Assembly: GCA_041398825.1 (NCBI GenBank)
Contig: JAWKTX010000010.1
Coordinates: 186,001 to 250,000, forward strand
Reading direction: 5' to 3'
Length of the DNA: 64,000 nucleotides
Source: Planctomycetaceae bacterium
GTDB lineage: Bacteria; Planctomycetota; Planctomycetia; Planctomycetales; Planctomycetaceae
The notes beneath the pieces are model-generated. The model did no database searches. It had not been told where the DNA came from and was given only the letters and a program-made list of their open reading frames with translations. Position 1 is the stretch's first letter, and each line of letters starts with the position of its first letter. Below are positions 1 through 8,107 of this stretch, piece after piece. A program made the position numbers and the translations under genes.

Positions 1-1022
1 TACAGCTTCCACCCTTTTGTGTGTCCGATAATCAGGCAGCCGATGCCGTAAAATGCGGCTCCGTTTTCATATCCTTCCTGCACATAGGGCGTCCAGTCAC
101 GTTGTTCAAAGATCAGCTGCTTCCTGCGCGAGGCCTCTTCGGTGGCGTATTCCGAAACCGAATACTGGGTGTCCGGAAACTGTTGGTCGTCGTCAAAAAA
201 GTACTTGCCTCCCAGGCAGCTCACTCGCTCCGGATGCGTCGTGGCCTGAATGCCCCAAACAGCGACGTCGATGTCATGAACACCGTCATTGCCGATATCA
301 CCACAGCCGAAGTCGTACCACCATCGCCAGACGCTCGGCAGAAGATTGGTGCGATACGGAACAACGGGAGCCGGCCCCAGCCAGGTGTCAAAATCCAGGT
401 GATCGGGCGGTTCGGAAGGTTGAGTCTTTCCGATGCTGCGTCGACGCTGGCTGTTCCACGCCTTGGCAACAAGAACGTCGCCGATTTCACCTTCATGAAT
501 GCGCTGCATGGCTTCGCGCACGCAGTCTGTGCTTCGGCTCTGTGTGCCGACCTGAAGAAGTTTGCCGCTACGATCGACAGCATTTGCCATCATCCGGCCC
601 TCTTTAATATTGTGGCAGCAGGGCTTCTCAACGTAGACATGCTTACCCGCATTCAAAGCCATGACAGCCGCCGGTGCGTGCCAGTGATCGGGCGTGGCGA
701 TGAACACGGCATCGATGGCAGCATCGTCCAGCACCTTGCGAAGATCCGATTCCTGCCGCGGTTTTGGTCTGCCCGTGGACGCCACATGTTCCGCCGCTGC
801 AGCGGTTCGCTGACGATCCACGTCACACACGGCGGCAATTCGAACATCGTCGCGTTCACACAACTGACGCACGTGATTCATGCCCATTCCACCAGGCCCG
901 ATGATTCCCAACACGACCTGATCAATCGGAGAATTCGCCGCTCGAAGTGAACCACCCAGAGCAATGGCTGACGCACCAGCCGCCGCATTCTTCAAAAACC
1001 GCCTTCGCTGTGTGTGAGCCAT
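1..1022 (-). CDS. Gfo/Idh/MocA family oxidoreductase, Tat-exported, 3' end cut by window edge
   Basis: The ATG at 1022 opens a frame that stays open to base 1, giving about 340 residues without the C-terminus. The N-terminus (MAHTQRRRFLKNAAAGASA) is a twin-arginine-like signal with RRRF followed by a small hydrophobic stretch. A Rossmann fold follows, with a GIIGPGGMG nucleotide-binding loop, an ATPDHWHAPA segment and a VEKP motif. The EKP lysine is typical of this NAD(P)-dependent superfamily. Family knowledge says such exported proteins are numerous in planctomycetes and act on sugars or inositols. The substrate cannot be read from sequence. No partner gene is visible on this side. Family assignment is firm. 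Confidence 0.9.
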   Translation of the reverse strand, partial: MAHTQRRRFLKNAAAGASAIALGGSLRAANSPIDQVVLGIIGPGGMGMNHVRQLCERDDVRIAAVCDVDRQRTAAAAEHVASTGRPKPRQESDLRKVLDDAAIDAVFIATPDHWHAPAAVMALNAGKHVYVEKPCCHNIKEGRMMANAVDRSGKLLQVGTQSRSTDCVREAMQRIHEGEIGDVLVAKAWNSQRRRSIGKTQPSEPPDHLDFDTWLGPAPVVPYRTNLLPSVWRWWYDFGCGDIGNDGVHDIDVAVWGIQATTHPERVSCLGGKYFFDDDQQFPDTQYSVSEYATEEASRRKQLIFEQRDWTPYVQEGYENGAAFYGIGCLIIGHTKGWKL

Positions 1023-1533
1023 GATAATTCTCCATGATTGGCCGTTGTTTTAACACGCCCGGCTTTAGACAACGCTCGCTGTCAGATTTGTCTAACCGGA
1101 GTGCAGTGCAGGTCGGTAATTTTGTTGCGGTGACACTGAACGGAAGTGAAACCGCTTGACCGATCGTACCGGCGGCGACCACCGCCGGAAAGTCATTCAG
1201 TCGAATGGCGGAAATTGCTCGACACTGACAGGCTGCAATTCAGAGAATGACTGCGTAGAATCGGGGCTCATTCGCGAGCAAAAGCCATACACGACCGAGC
1301 TGTGTGATTCTCAGCGGCAATCCCCAATAAAGTACAATGTCCCAGTGGTGTTCGGCACTGTAGTTGCTTTGGTTGATTGGCGGGTCGCGAGTCTTTTTGA
1401 TTCGGCGGTTTGAGTACCGAGCGGGGGCAGTTCGGGCTGAGTGACTGGCTGGCGGCGATTGAAGAGTCATCAGCGGCGCAGCGAAGCCGGGCAGACGACG
1501 CAACAAGAGTGCCCCGTGGCTCAAAGGGAGCGC
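1023..1533. other. Intergenic region upstream of the oxidoreductase
   Basis: About 510 bases separate the oxidoreductase start from the dispersed repeat. No ORF here looks coding. Short frames exist on both strands but lack a ribosome-binding site or recognisable motifs. The part next to the repeat (about 1410-1533) is weakly similar to the matching flank of the second repeat copy, so the repeat may once have been longer. Confidence 0.4.
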
Positions 1534-1947
1534 AAAAGGGGTCATTCTACTTTTCCAGTTTCCTTGGCCTGCCTCGAGGTCGAAGCGACGATTCAGGACG
1601 GAATATTGCAGCCGTTCCGTGCCACCCAGTGATGTTTGCGGACCGTTGGCCATGGAAATCCAGGGTGGATGCGGCCATGGTACTCTACCGGGTTCGCTAT
1701 GATGGTGAACGGAAGCTTCCAATTGGCGGAAAGTCACGACCGACACCGGAGCCTTCGTATGAGAGTTGATCGATAAACAAGAATGATTTCTGCCACCTTT
1801 TGTGAATCCGTCTTCAAACCGACCATCGACACCGATGTGGTCTCCGACAGCTTCCGCGACCACAGAAAACATTCGAAGTTCACTCGAATCAATATCTCGC
1901 CAGGCTCCTTCTTCGGTGACACGGCATCCTGTCGCATCAACTCTCAT
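1240..1947 (-). pseudogene. Hypothetical ORF whose 3' part runs through dispersed repeat copy 1
   Basis: Reading leftward from an ATG at 1947, preceded by GGAG six bases upstream, gives about 57 residues (MRVDATGCRVTEEGAWRDID onward) with codon use like neighbouring genes. At 1774 the frame enters the ~242-bp repeat and continues with low-quality sequence to 1240. I do not recognise the first part. The likeliest reading is a small gene, or the 5' remnant of one, cut and extended by the repeat. It could also be a chance ORF, and the product downstream of 1774 should not be trusted as protein. Confidence 0.3.
1534..1774. repeat. Dispersed ~242-bp repeat, copy 1
   Basis: This 241-base stretch matches 7198-7439 in the same orientation, with about 20 differences by eye including one single-base indel. 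Both copies start at AAAAGGGGTCATTCT and end at GAGAGTTGATCGAT, and similarity stops sharply at the second boundary. Read on the minus strand, each copy begins exactly where a leftward ORF enters it. No transposase or terminal inverted repeat is visible inside. It is a noncoding repeat of unknown kind. Confidence 0.85.
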
Positions 1948-2113
1948 TGTTTGACTCCAAAAACTTCAGCAACTCTGGCCGCGTTTGGGTTCCGAAAAGT
2001 ACAATGTCCCCCTTTATCGATTCCCCCTTCAAGCTATCCAAAATCGCAACCATCCGCGACTGCACCTTTTTGTGCCTTACGGGGATTTTGCCGCCGAGAA
2101 TGTCTAAGAGATT

Positions 2114-2491
2114 CTATCTGATATCCAACTTGCCCGGTTCAATCATGAAGCGAACGAGGCCACCCAGTTCAGGGTGATCGAATTCTACGACCACGCGGTC
2201 GCCACTACTGGTCCCACCATCCTTGGCGACAAAGGCAACCCATCCGTTCTCTTCAGTCAGCGAATCGAAGACCAGCGCTCCCGACTGATAGGCCCGAACG
2301 GAAACGGTTCCCGCCTTCAACCCTGTCTGATCGCCTCGATCATAGACATTGTTGGTGATCAAGGTGTACGAGCCCGTCGGTGCTGGCGATTCTTTGGCAA
2401 ATACCGCCGACTGCACAACAATGCTCAATGCAACCGCCGGGAACAGACTGAGGACTGACAAGACGAATGGACGCACTATTCTTTGAAACAT
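2114..2491 (-). CDS. Small secreted protein of unknown function
   Basis: The 125-residue product starts MFQRIVRPFVLSVLSLFPAV, a Sec signal peptide that ends near residue 35 (QSAVFA). This start was chosen over a longer upstream one because it places the signal peptide at the N-terminus and has GGAAGG about six bases upstream. The mature ~90 residues are rich in short beta-type segments, such as SYTLITNNVYDRG and GDRVVVEFDHPELGG, and resemble a single small beta-sandwich domain. No known family is recognised. It has no close co-directional partner. Existence is likely; function is unknown. Confidence 0.65.
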   Translation of the reverse strand: MFQRIVRPFVLSVLSLFPAVALSIVVQSAVFAKESPAPTGSYTLITNNVYDRGDQTGLKAGTVSVRAYQSGALVFDSLTEENGWVAFVAKDGGTSSGDRVVVEFDHPELGGLVRFMIEPGKLDIR

Positions 2492-3159
2492 TCGATACCC
2501 TTCCAAGGTTAGCCGGAATGATGGCGTTCTCTGTGTGTCGAACTGCACTGTGCCAATGCGGCATTCCGAAGTGCTGCCCGTGAGTATTCGTAGAGCCGGT
2601 TGCAGGACGTCCATCCGCCAGAGAAAATCTAAAAAAACGTCAGAGATCACTGAGGCCGCGGATTTCCGACCAGCGTTCTCTTCCCCTGTCGCCAGTTGTC
2701 GGATTGCTCCACACGCGAAGCGGTGCACCCGCAACAGACTGTTTCAAGGGGCGGAACACAAAGGGGTCAGCGACGGTCCTGAACGAGGTCAATGACAGAT
2801 TCGTTTTAGGATTTTCGAATTCGATTCTTGCGATTTTGGTTTCTGCGGGGACACAAAGGTGAAGTTCTCCAGAAATGGCAGTCGCTCTGGATTGGATGTT
2901 TTGGCCTCAGCATGTGCCTTGTCCAACGTCGCAGCCGTGAACTCCCTTCAAGCCTGCAATCAAACTCATTTCCCTGGTTGCTGGCGATTGCCTGTCAGAA
3001 ACAGCCCGCAGGCAATCTTTGAATTTCCTGTGGCGGAGCACGGTCTTCAAAACGGCTTCTCCTTGTCACTCCGGATTTTCCCTGAGGATTCCTGATCCGG
3101 GCCTGTTTCATACTCGCTGCCTGACACCGTCCGGTGCGGCGGCACAAGGACATCGATTC
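2492..3159. other. Noncoding divergent region between a small secreted protein and the giant adhesin
   Basis: These 668 bases lie between two divergently transcribed genes and should hold both promoters. No credible ORF is present. Upstream rightward frames continuous with the adhesin (from 3019) have no ribosome-binding site. An AAAGGGGTCA word near 2761 recalls the edge of the dispersed repeat, but the match is too short to call a third copy. Confidence 0.4.
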
Positions 3160-6100
3160 ATGCGACTTTCATTTCTCCGGGGTCTCTTTCAGGGAAAATC
3201 TGTTCGTAACCGCCGCCATGCTTCTGCCTTCGGTCGACTGGCACCGGAATCACTGGAAGCAAGACTGGTGCTGTCATTCACATCTCCCATCACTTATCTG
3301 ACGGGAAATAATCCCGCCGGAATTGCCGTTGGCGACTTCAACGCCGATGGTCGATCAGACATGGCCGTCGTCAACAATGCAGTCGATGGTTCGATCTCGG
3401 TCATGTTGAGCAATCCGGACGGGTCGTTTCAGCTGCCAGTGAGCTTCCCGGCTGGTACCAGTGCTTTCGATGCGGATGCAGGCGATCTCAACGGAGATGG
3501 TTTCGCTGACATTGCCGTCATCGGGACCGCCCTGAACGTGCTTTACGGGCATGGCGATGGCACATTCGACAGTCCTGTGGCGTACCCTGCCGCGCCAGGT
3601 TCTCATTCGGTCCGTATCGGAGACTTTAACAACGACGCGATCCTTGATGTCGGCACCATGAATACCAACAGTGCCAGTGTTTATCTGGGTGTTGGTGACG
3701 GCACGATGCAACCGCGTTCGGATGTCGCGGTCCCGGGCAACAACATCAATCTGGTGCTGGCGGATGTCGATCGCGACGGTAATCTGGACATGGCAACGTC
3801 CAATACGTCCAGTATCGGAACGGTCAGTATCCTGCGCGGTCGCGGCGATGGCTCTTTCGATCCCCCCAGCAGCTATTACGCATTTTCCGCCCCCGTTTAT
3901 CTGGCTGCCGGTGACTTCAACAACGACGGCTACGTGGACCTTGCCGTCCCCAACTCATACGTTGCCACGTCCATGAGCATCCTGATGAACAATGGGGATG
4001 GGACATATGGAGCGCCACACACCTACGGGATCGCTCAGACAGGCTACGAGATTGAGGTGGCCGACTTCAACAACGATGGCTATGACGACTTTGCTGTCCG
4101 CGGTTCCAGCAAATACATGATCAGTCATGGCCGAGGCGATGGAACGTTCTACCCATCGATTGACTATCCGACTCCCAGCGGACGATTCGAATCCGGCACG
4201 CACGGAGATTTCAACGGTGATGGCGCGGTCGACCTCGCATACCCCAGCGCCGGGGGTGTGACGGTTGTGACCAACGACAACGCCGATTACCAGAATCTGG
4301 CGGGAGCAGTCACCTTTCGAGTCTCCGCGCCGGCTTCGACCACTTCGGGGTCCGTGCTCCCGATGACCATCGAGGCCATTGATGCGGATGGAAACATCGC
4401 TGCGGGATTCCGCGGCGTCGTGTACATCAGCAGCAGCGATCCTCAGGCAAGCACAGCCAGCGGGTATGCCTTTAATCCCCTGGATGCCGGCATTCCCTAT
4501 GTCTTCACAGAGGCAGATGGCGGATCGCATTCGTTTGTCGGGGCGATCCGGCTGATCACAGGTGGCATGCAGTCTGTCACCGTGTCCGCCCCGAACATGC
4601 AGGCTGCCTCCGTGGATGTCGAAGTCACCGGTCAGGTATCACAACTGGGGATCTCTGTTCCGGCCGGAGCAGTGGCCGGCGACAGTTTTGAAATCACGGT
4701 CAGTGCAGTCGATACAGCAGGAGCTCTGGCTCCTGGGTATTCGTCGATGGTCTTTTTCACGAGCAGCGATGCGCTTGCGGGATTGCCAGCCGACTACACG
4801 TTTACCCAGGAAGATGCCGGCCAGCACACCTTCACTGTCACTCTCCGAACCGCGGGAAATATTGTCATCAAGGCAACCGAAGTCGGCGGAAAAATCAGCG
4901 GGGCCGGCCGCGTCAATGTGACGCCACTGGCCGCGACAAGTCTCTCCCTGGCCGGTTCCTCGGGGCCAATTGGCACATCCCGGGCCGTGACCATCGTTGC
5001 CAGGGATATCTATGGAAACACCGCAACCAGCTACTCCGATACGATCCACTTCACGAGTTCTGATCCTGCCGCACTGGTCCCCGATGATCTGACGCTGTCA
5101 AACGGGGTCGGAACGACAATGGTCACGTTCCTGACCGTCGGCACCCAGACGCTCACCGCAACAGATCTGGTGACACCTTCGATCAACGGGACCCTGACGA
5201 GTGACGCGACGCCCCCGGTTGCCAGTGCGTTCAGCATCACCGGTGCGAATTCCACCACGGCTGGTGAAAACCAGACATTCGTCGTACAGGTCCTCAACAC
5301 CATCGGGCAGACTGCCACGGACTACCGCGGAACCGTGTTCTTCACCAGTTCCGATGTGCAGGCAGGACTGCCGCAGAGTTATACATTTACCACGGAGGAT
5401 GGTGGGATCCACGAATTTACAGCAACACTTCGCACCGCCGGAATTCAGTCGGTCTCCGCCCGAAGCAGTGATGGCACGATCGTGGGATCCCTGGCCGGGG
5501 TTGCCGTCAGCGCAGCCGAGTACTCCGATCTGCAGCTTTCTGTTCCGAACGGTCGAGACAGCCAGGGCCACGTTCTGGTGACTGCCGGTGAAACGATTCA
5601 GTTGAGCGTCCGCGCGACCGATGCCTTTGGAAATACAGTCACCCGTTTCGCCGGATCCGTTCAGCTGTCCAGTACCGACGGGCTGGCTGCCTTCCCCTCA
5701 ATCGTGAATTTCACGGCGGCGGATGACGGTCTGGTGGTTGTTCCCGTTGAACTACGGACATCGACTCCCAATGGGATCGTCTGGTCGTTCATCGCGACCG
5801 ATGTCACGGACCCATTGACGGCGGCGACAGTCACGAACTTTGAAGTCGTGAATGGAATTGCCACCGTATTCACCGTTTCCACGCCGACCAACATTGGTGC
5901 CGGGGAGGTCTTTGCATCCAAAGTCACCGCACTGGACGCATTTGGAAACACGGCGAAGAACTACTTCGGGACCGTCCACTTCTCCACAACGGCAGGCACG
6001 GCTACCCTTCCGGCAAACTATACGTTTGCGGCTGAGGACGGAGGTGTTCATGCGTTCGATCTCGCGATCGGAACGGCCGGGGCACAATCAATCGTCGTGT

Positions 6101-7062
6101 CGGACACGGCAAACATCGCTGTCAGCGGACAGGCGGGGACGAACGTCCGAGTTGGTGAATTCAGCAGGTTCACAATCTCCACCACAAGCGACGCCAGTGT
6201 CGGAGTCAGCCAACAAGTCACAGTGACGGCGACGGATGCTTATGGAAATCTGATCGACAACTACACCGGCACTGTCCGCTTCGCCAGCAGCGATCCTCAG
6301 GCACAGTTGCCGCAGGAGTACTCGTTCAGCAACAAGGATGGAGGCACACAGGTTTTCAGCGCGACGTTCAACACGATCGGGCCCCAGTCGATTTCAGTGA
6401 TCGACATCGATGTTCCGTCAATCTCAACCACGCGAAGCGGCATCTCAGTCACTCCGCTCAGATCTCAGGTTGCCGATTTTTCCATCACCAGTGGTAAGGC
6501 CACCGCGGGACAGGCTCTGACTGTGGTGGTGGCGGCGCGAGATTCATCCGGCAATGTCATTTCCGGTTACACGGGAACCGTTTCCTTCAGCAGCAGTGAC
6601 CAGCAGGCCGGGCTTCCCGCCAGTTATACATTCACCGCGGCCGACGGTGGATCCCATGCGTTTTCCGTAACGCTGAAGACAGCAGGGCGACAGTCGCTGC
6701 AGGTGACCGATTCTGCCGCTGCTGTCAGCTCTTCCGCCAGCATCACGGTGGAACCAGGCTCTGCGGCTCGCTTTGCGATTTCGACACCGGCAACAGTTAC
6801 TTCCGGCCGAAGCTTCACGGTCCGACTGACGGTGTATGACGCATACGGAAACATCGCCACGAACTTTGCAGGAACCGTTCGACTGAACAGCTCTGACTCC
6901 AAAGCCGGAAAGACGACGGAGTACACATTCAGTTCGAAGGATGCGGGAGTGCACGAGTTCAAGTACACAATCAAAGCAACGGGTCCTCAGACACTGTTCT
7001 TCACGAACCTGGACGACTCGTCAATCTTTGCCAGTACTGTGATCAATGTGCTGTCCCGGTAA
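3160..7062 (+). CDS. Giant secreted adhesin-like protein with FG-GAP repeats and nine Ig-like repeats
   Basis: The 1300-residue product is read from the ATG at 3160, which has AAGGA about ten bases upstream. An earlier in-frame start at 3019 lacks one. The N-terminus is basic, and residues 32-39 read LEARLVLS, a variant of the LEPR-type motif found at the N-terminus of many large planctomycete secreted proteins. Residues about 45-380 hold seven FG-GAP/VCBS-type repeats with Asp-rich loops (DFNADGRSD, DFNNDGYVD, DFNGDGAVD), likely Ca2+-binding in a beta-propeller. From about 380 to the end are nine tandem repeats of about 90 residues. Each has a DAYGN-like turn, a Y/F-x-GTV-x-F-x-SSD strand, YTFT and a DGG-H-F segment, an Ig-like fold. 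There is no C-terminal anchor or PEP-CTERM. It probably acts on the cell surface or in the matrix; a ligand cannot be named. Confidence 0.85.
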   Translation: MRLSFLRGLFQGKSVRNRRHASAFGRLAPESLEARLVLSFTSPITYLTGNNPAGIAVGDFNADGRSDMAVVNNAVDGSISVMLSNPDGSFQLPVSFPAGTSAFDADAGDLNGDGFADIAVIGTALNVLYGHGDGTFDSPVAYPAAPGSHSVRIGDFNNDAILDVGTMNTNSASVYLGVGDGTMQPRSDVAVPGNNINLVLADVDRDGNLDMATSNTSSIGTVSILRGRGDGSFDPPSSYYAFSAPVYLAAGDFNNDGYVDLAVPNSYVATSMSILMNNGDGTYGAPHTYGIAQTGYEIEVADFNNDGYDDFAVRGSSKYMISHGRGDGTFYPSIDYPTPSGRFESGTHGDFNGDGAVDLAYPSAGGVTVVTNDNADYQNLAGAVTFRVSAPASTTSGSVLPMTIEAIDADGNIAAGFRGVVYISSSDPQASTASGYAFNPLDAGIPYVFTEADGGSHSFVGAIRLITGGMQSVTVSAPNMQAASVDVEVTGQVSQLGISVPAGAVAGDSFEITVSAVDTAGALAPGYSSMVFFTSSDALAGLPADYTFTQEDAGQHTFTVTLRTAGNIVIKATEVGGKISGAGRVNVTPLAATSLSLAGSSGPIGTSRAVTIVARDIYGNTATSYSDTIHFTSSDPAALVPDDLTLSNGVGTTMVTFLTVGTQTLTATDLVTPSINGTLTSDATPPVASAFSITGANSTTAGENQTFVVQVLNTIGQTATDYRGTVFFTSSDVQAGLPQSYTFTTEDGGIHEFTATLRTAGIQSVSARSSDGTIVGSLAGVAVSAAEYSDLQLSVPNGRDSQGHVLVTAGETIQLSVRATDAFGNTVTRFAGSVQLSSTDGLAAFPSIVNFTAADDGLVVVPVELRTSTPNGIVWSFIATDVTDPLTAATVTNFEVVNGIATVFTVSTPTNIGAGEVFASKVTALDAFGNTAKNYFGTVHFSTTAGTATLPANYTFAAEDGGVHAFDLAIGTAGAQSIVVSDTANIAVSGQAGTNVRVGEFSRFTISTTSDASVGVSQQVTVTATDAYGNLIDNYTGTVRFASSDPQAQLPQEYSFSNKDGGTQVFSATFNTIGPQSISVIDIDVPSISTTRSGISVTPLRSQVADFSITSGKATAGQALTVVVAARDSSGNVISGYTGTVSFSSSDQQAGLPASYTFTAADGGSHAFSVTLKTAGRQSLQVTDSAAAVSSSASITVEPGSAARFAISTPATVTSGRSFTVRLTVYDAYGNIATNFAGTVRLNSSDSKAGKTTEYTFSSKDAGVHEFKYTIKATGPQTLFFTNLDDSSIFASTVINVLSR

Positions 7063-7197
7063 GCCGATTGGCCCCGTAAGCTGATGTCCAACTATAAAGA
7101 GAAGAAGACTGTCGGCAGGGCAGCCCCGGCGGAGTGGCCGACTCAACGCTGTCGTGCTTGATCGGGGAAAGACGCTGATTTCCCGACGGGGGAACGA

Positions 7198-7439
7198 AAA
7201 AGGGGTCATTCTGCTTTTCCTGTTGCCTTGGCCTGCCTCGGGGTCGAAGCGACGATTCAGGACCGAAAATTGCAGCCGTTCCCAGGCCACCCAGTGATGT
7301 TTGCGGACCGTTGGCCATGGAAATCCAGGGGGGATGCGGCCATGGTGCACTGCCGGGTTTGCTATGGTGGTAAGCGGAAGCTTCCAATTGGCGGAAAGTC
7401 AGGACCGACACCCGAGCCTTCGTATGAGAGTTGATCGAT
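7198..7439. repeat. Dispersed ~242-bp repeat, copy 2
   Basis: This is the second copy of the repeat at 1534-1774, about nine in ten positions identical by eye and in the same orientation. On the minus strand it begins with ATCGATCAACTCTCATACGA and supplies the last 25 or so codons and the stop of the ankyrin gene. It sits about 135 bases after the end of the giant adhesin. The flanks beyond AAAAGGGGTC diverge quickly. Confidence 0.85.
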
Positions 7440-8030
7440 GATTGTCTTGTCTCGCAGGTGCCAGCTCGCCCAGCTTAGTGGCGTGTCCTGGTTGGCATCA
7501 CGAATGGTCGGATCGGCACCAGCATCCAACAATAATTGAATCACTTCTCCACTGCCCCAGGCCGCGGCTCTGTGTAGCGGCGTCTCTCCGCGTACACGCG
7601 CATCTCTCCACAGCATATACGTTTTCATACCGGGCTTCGTTCGAGCATTGGGGTTCGCGCCATGATCAAGTAATAACCGGACAGCTCGAGTGTCACTATG
7701 ACCGGCGACGCCGTGAAGCGCCGTCTCACCGTTATGGTCGCTGGCCCGGTTAACATCGGCTCCCGATTCAACCAACAAACGCAGACATTCGAAGTGTCCA
7801 CAAACCCCCAGAATCACCGGCGCAATGTTTTCGTTGCGCTGAACATCCGGATCAGCTCCGTGCTCCAGAAGATAGCGCATCACATCAGGATGGAAGGTCA
7901 ACAGCGGCCCCATACCATACTGGTCCACGCTGTTTGGGTCAGCGCCCTGTTCGATCAGTCGCTTCACCGTTTCGAAATCACCACCATTTGCGGCCCGGAC
8001 AAGTTCGTCATTCTTTGCAAGACGATTCAT
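7362..8030 (-). CDS. Ankyrin repeat protein with a repeat-derived C-terminal tail
   Basis: The ATG at 8030 is preceded by AGAG; an in-frame GTG at 8048 is the alternative. About 200 residues form five or six ankyrin repeats. Consensus pieces are GDFETVKRLIEQGADPNSV, YLLEHGADPDV, LRLLVESGADVNRA, TALHGVAGHSDTRAVRLLL, TPLHRAAAWGSGEVIQLLL and GADPTIRDANQDTPLSWA. Such proteins are protein-interaction scaffolds, and there is no signal peptide. After RDKTI the frame enters the dispersed repeat at 7439, and the final residues (IDQLSYEGSGVGPDFPPIGS and a short end) come from it. The ankyrin domain is therefore real, but the natural C-terminus has probably been replaced. Confidence 0.8.
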   Translation of the reverse strand: MNRLAKNDELVRAANGGDFETVKRLIEQGADPNSVDQYGMGPLLTFHPDVMRYLLEHGADPDVQRNENIAPVILGVCGHFECLRLLVESGADVNRASDHNGETALHGVAGHSDTRAVRLLLDHGANPNARTKPGMKTYMLWRDARVRGETPLHRAAAWGSGEVIQLLLDAGADPTIRDANQDTPLSWASWHLRDKTIIDQLSYEGSGVGPDFPPIGSFRLPP

Positions 8031-8107
8031 GGAAGTCTCTGCGGACACAAAACAGGGGCAAGCGGTATCCGAAACGGAACGCTGAAGACCTATTCAGTCA
8101 ATCAGTT

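Noticed and set aside
2756..2790. Possible third copy of the ~242-bp repeat (AAAGGGGTCA word)
   Set aside because: Only about ten bases match and the neighbourhood diverges, so the match can be chance.
1534..7439. Integron cassette array with attC sites
   Set aside because: The repeat lacks RYYYAAC and GTTRRRY cores in a suitable arrangement, only two copies occur, and a 3.9-kb gene in the opposite orientation lies between them. No integrase gene is present.
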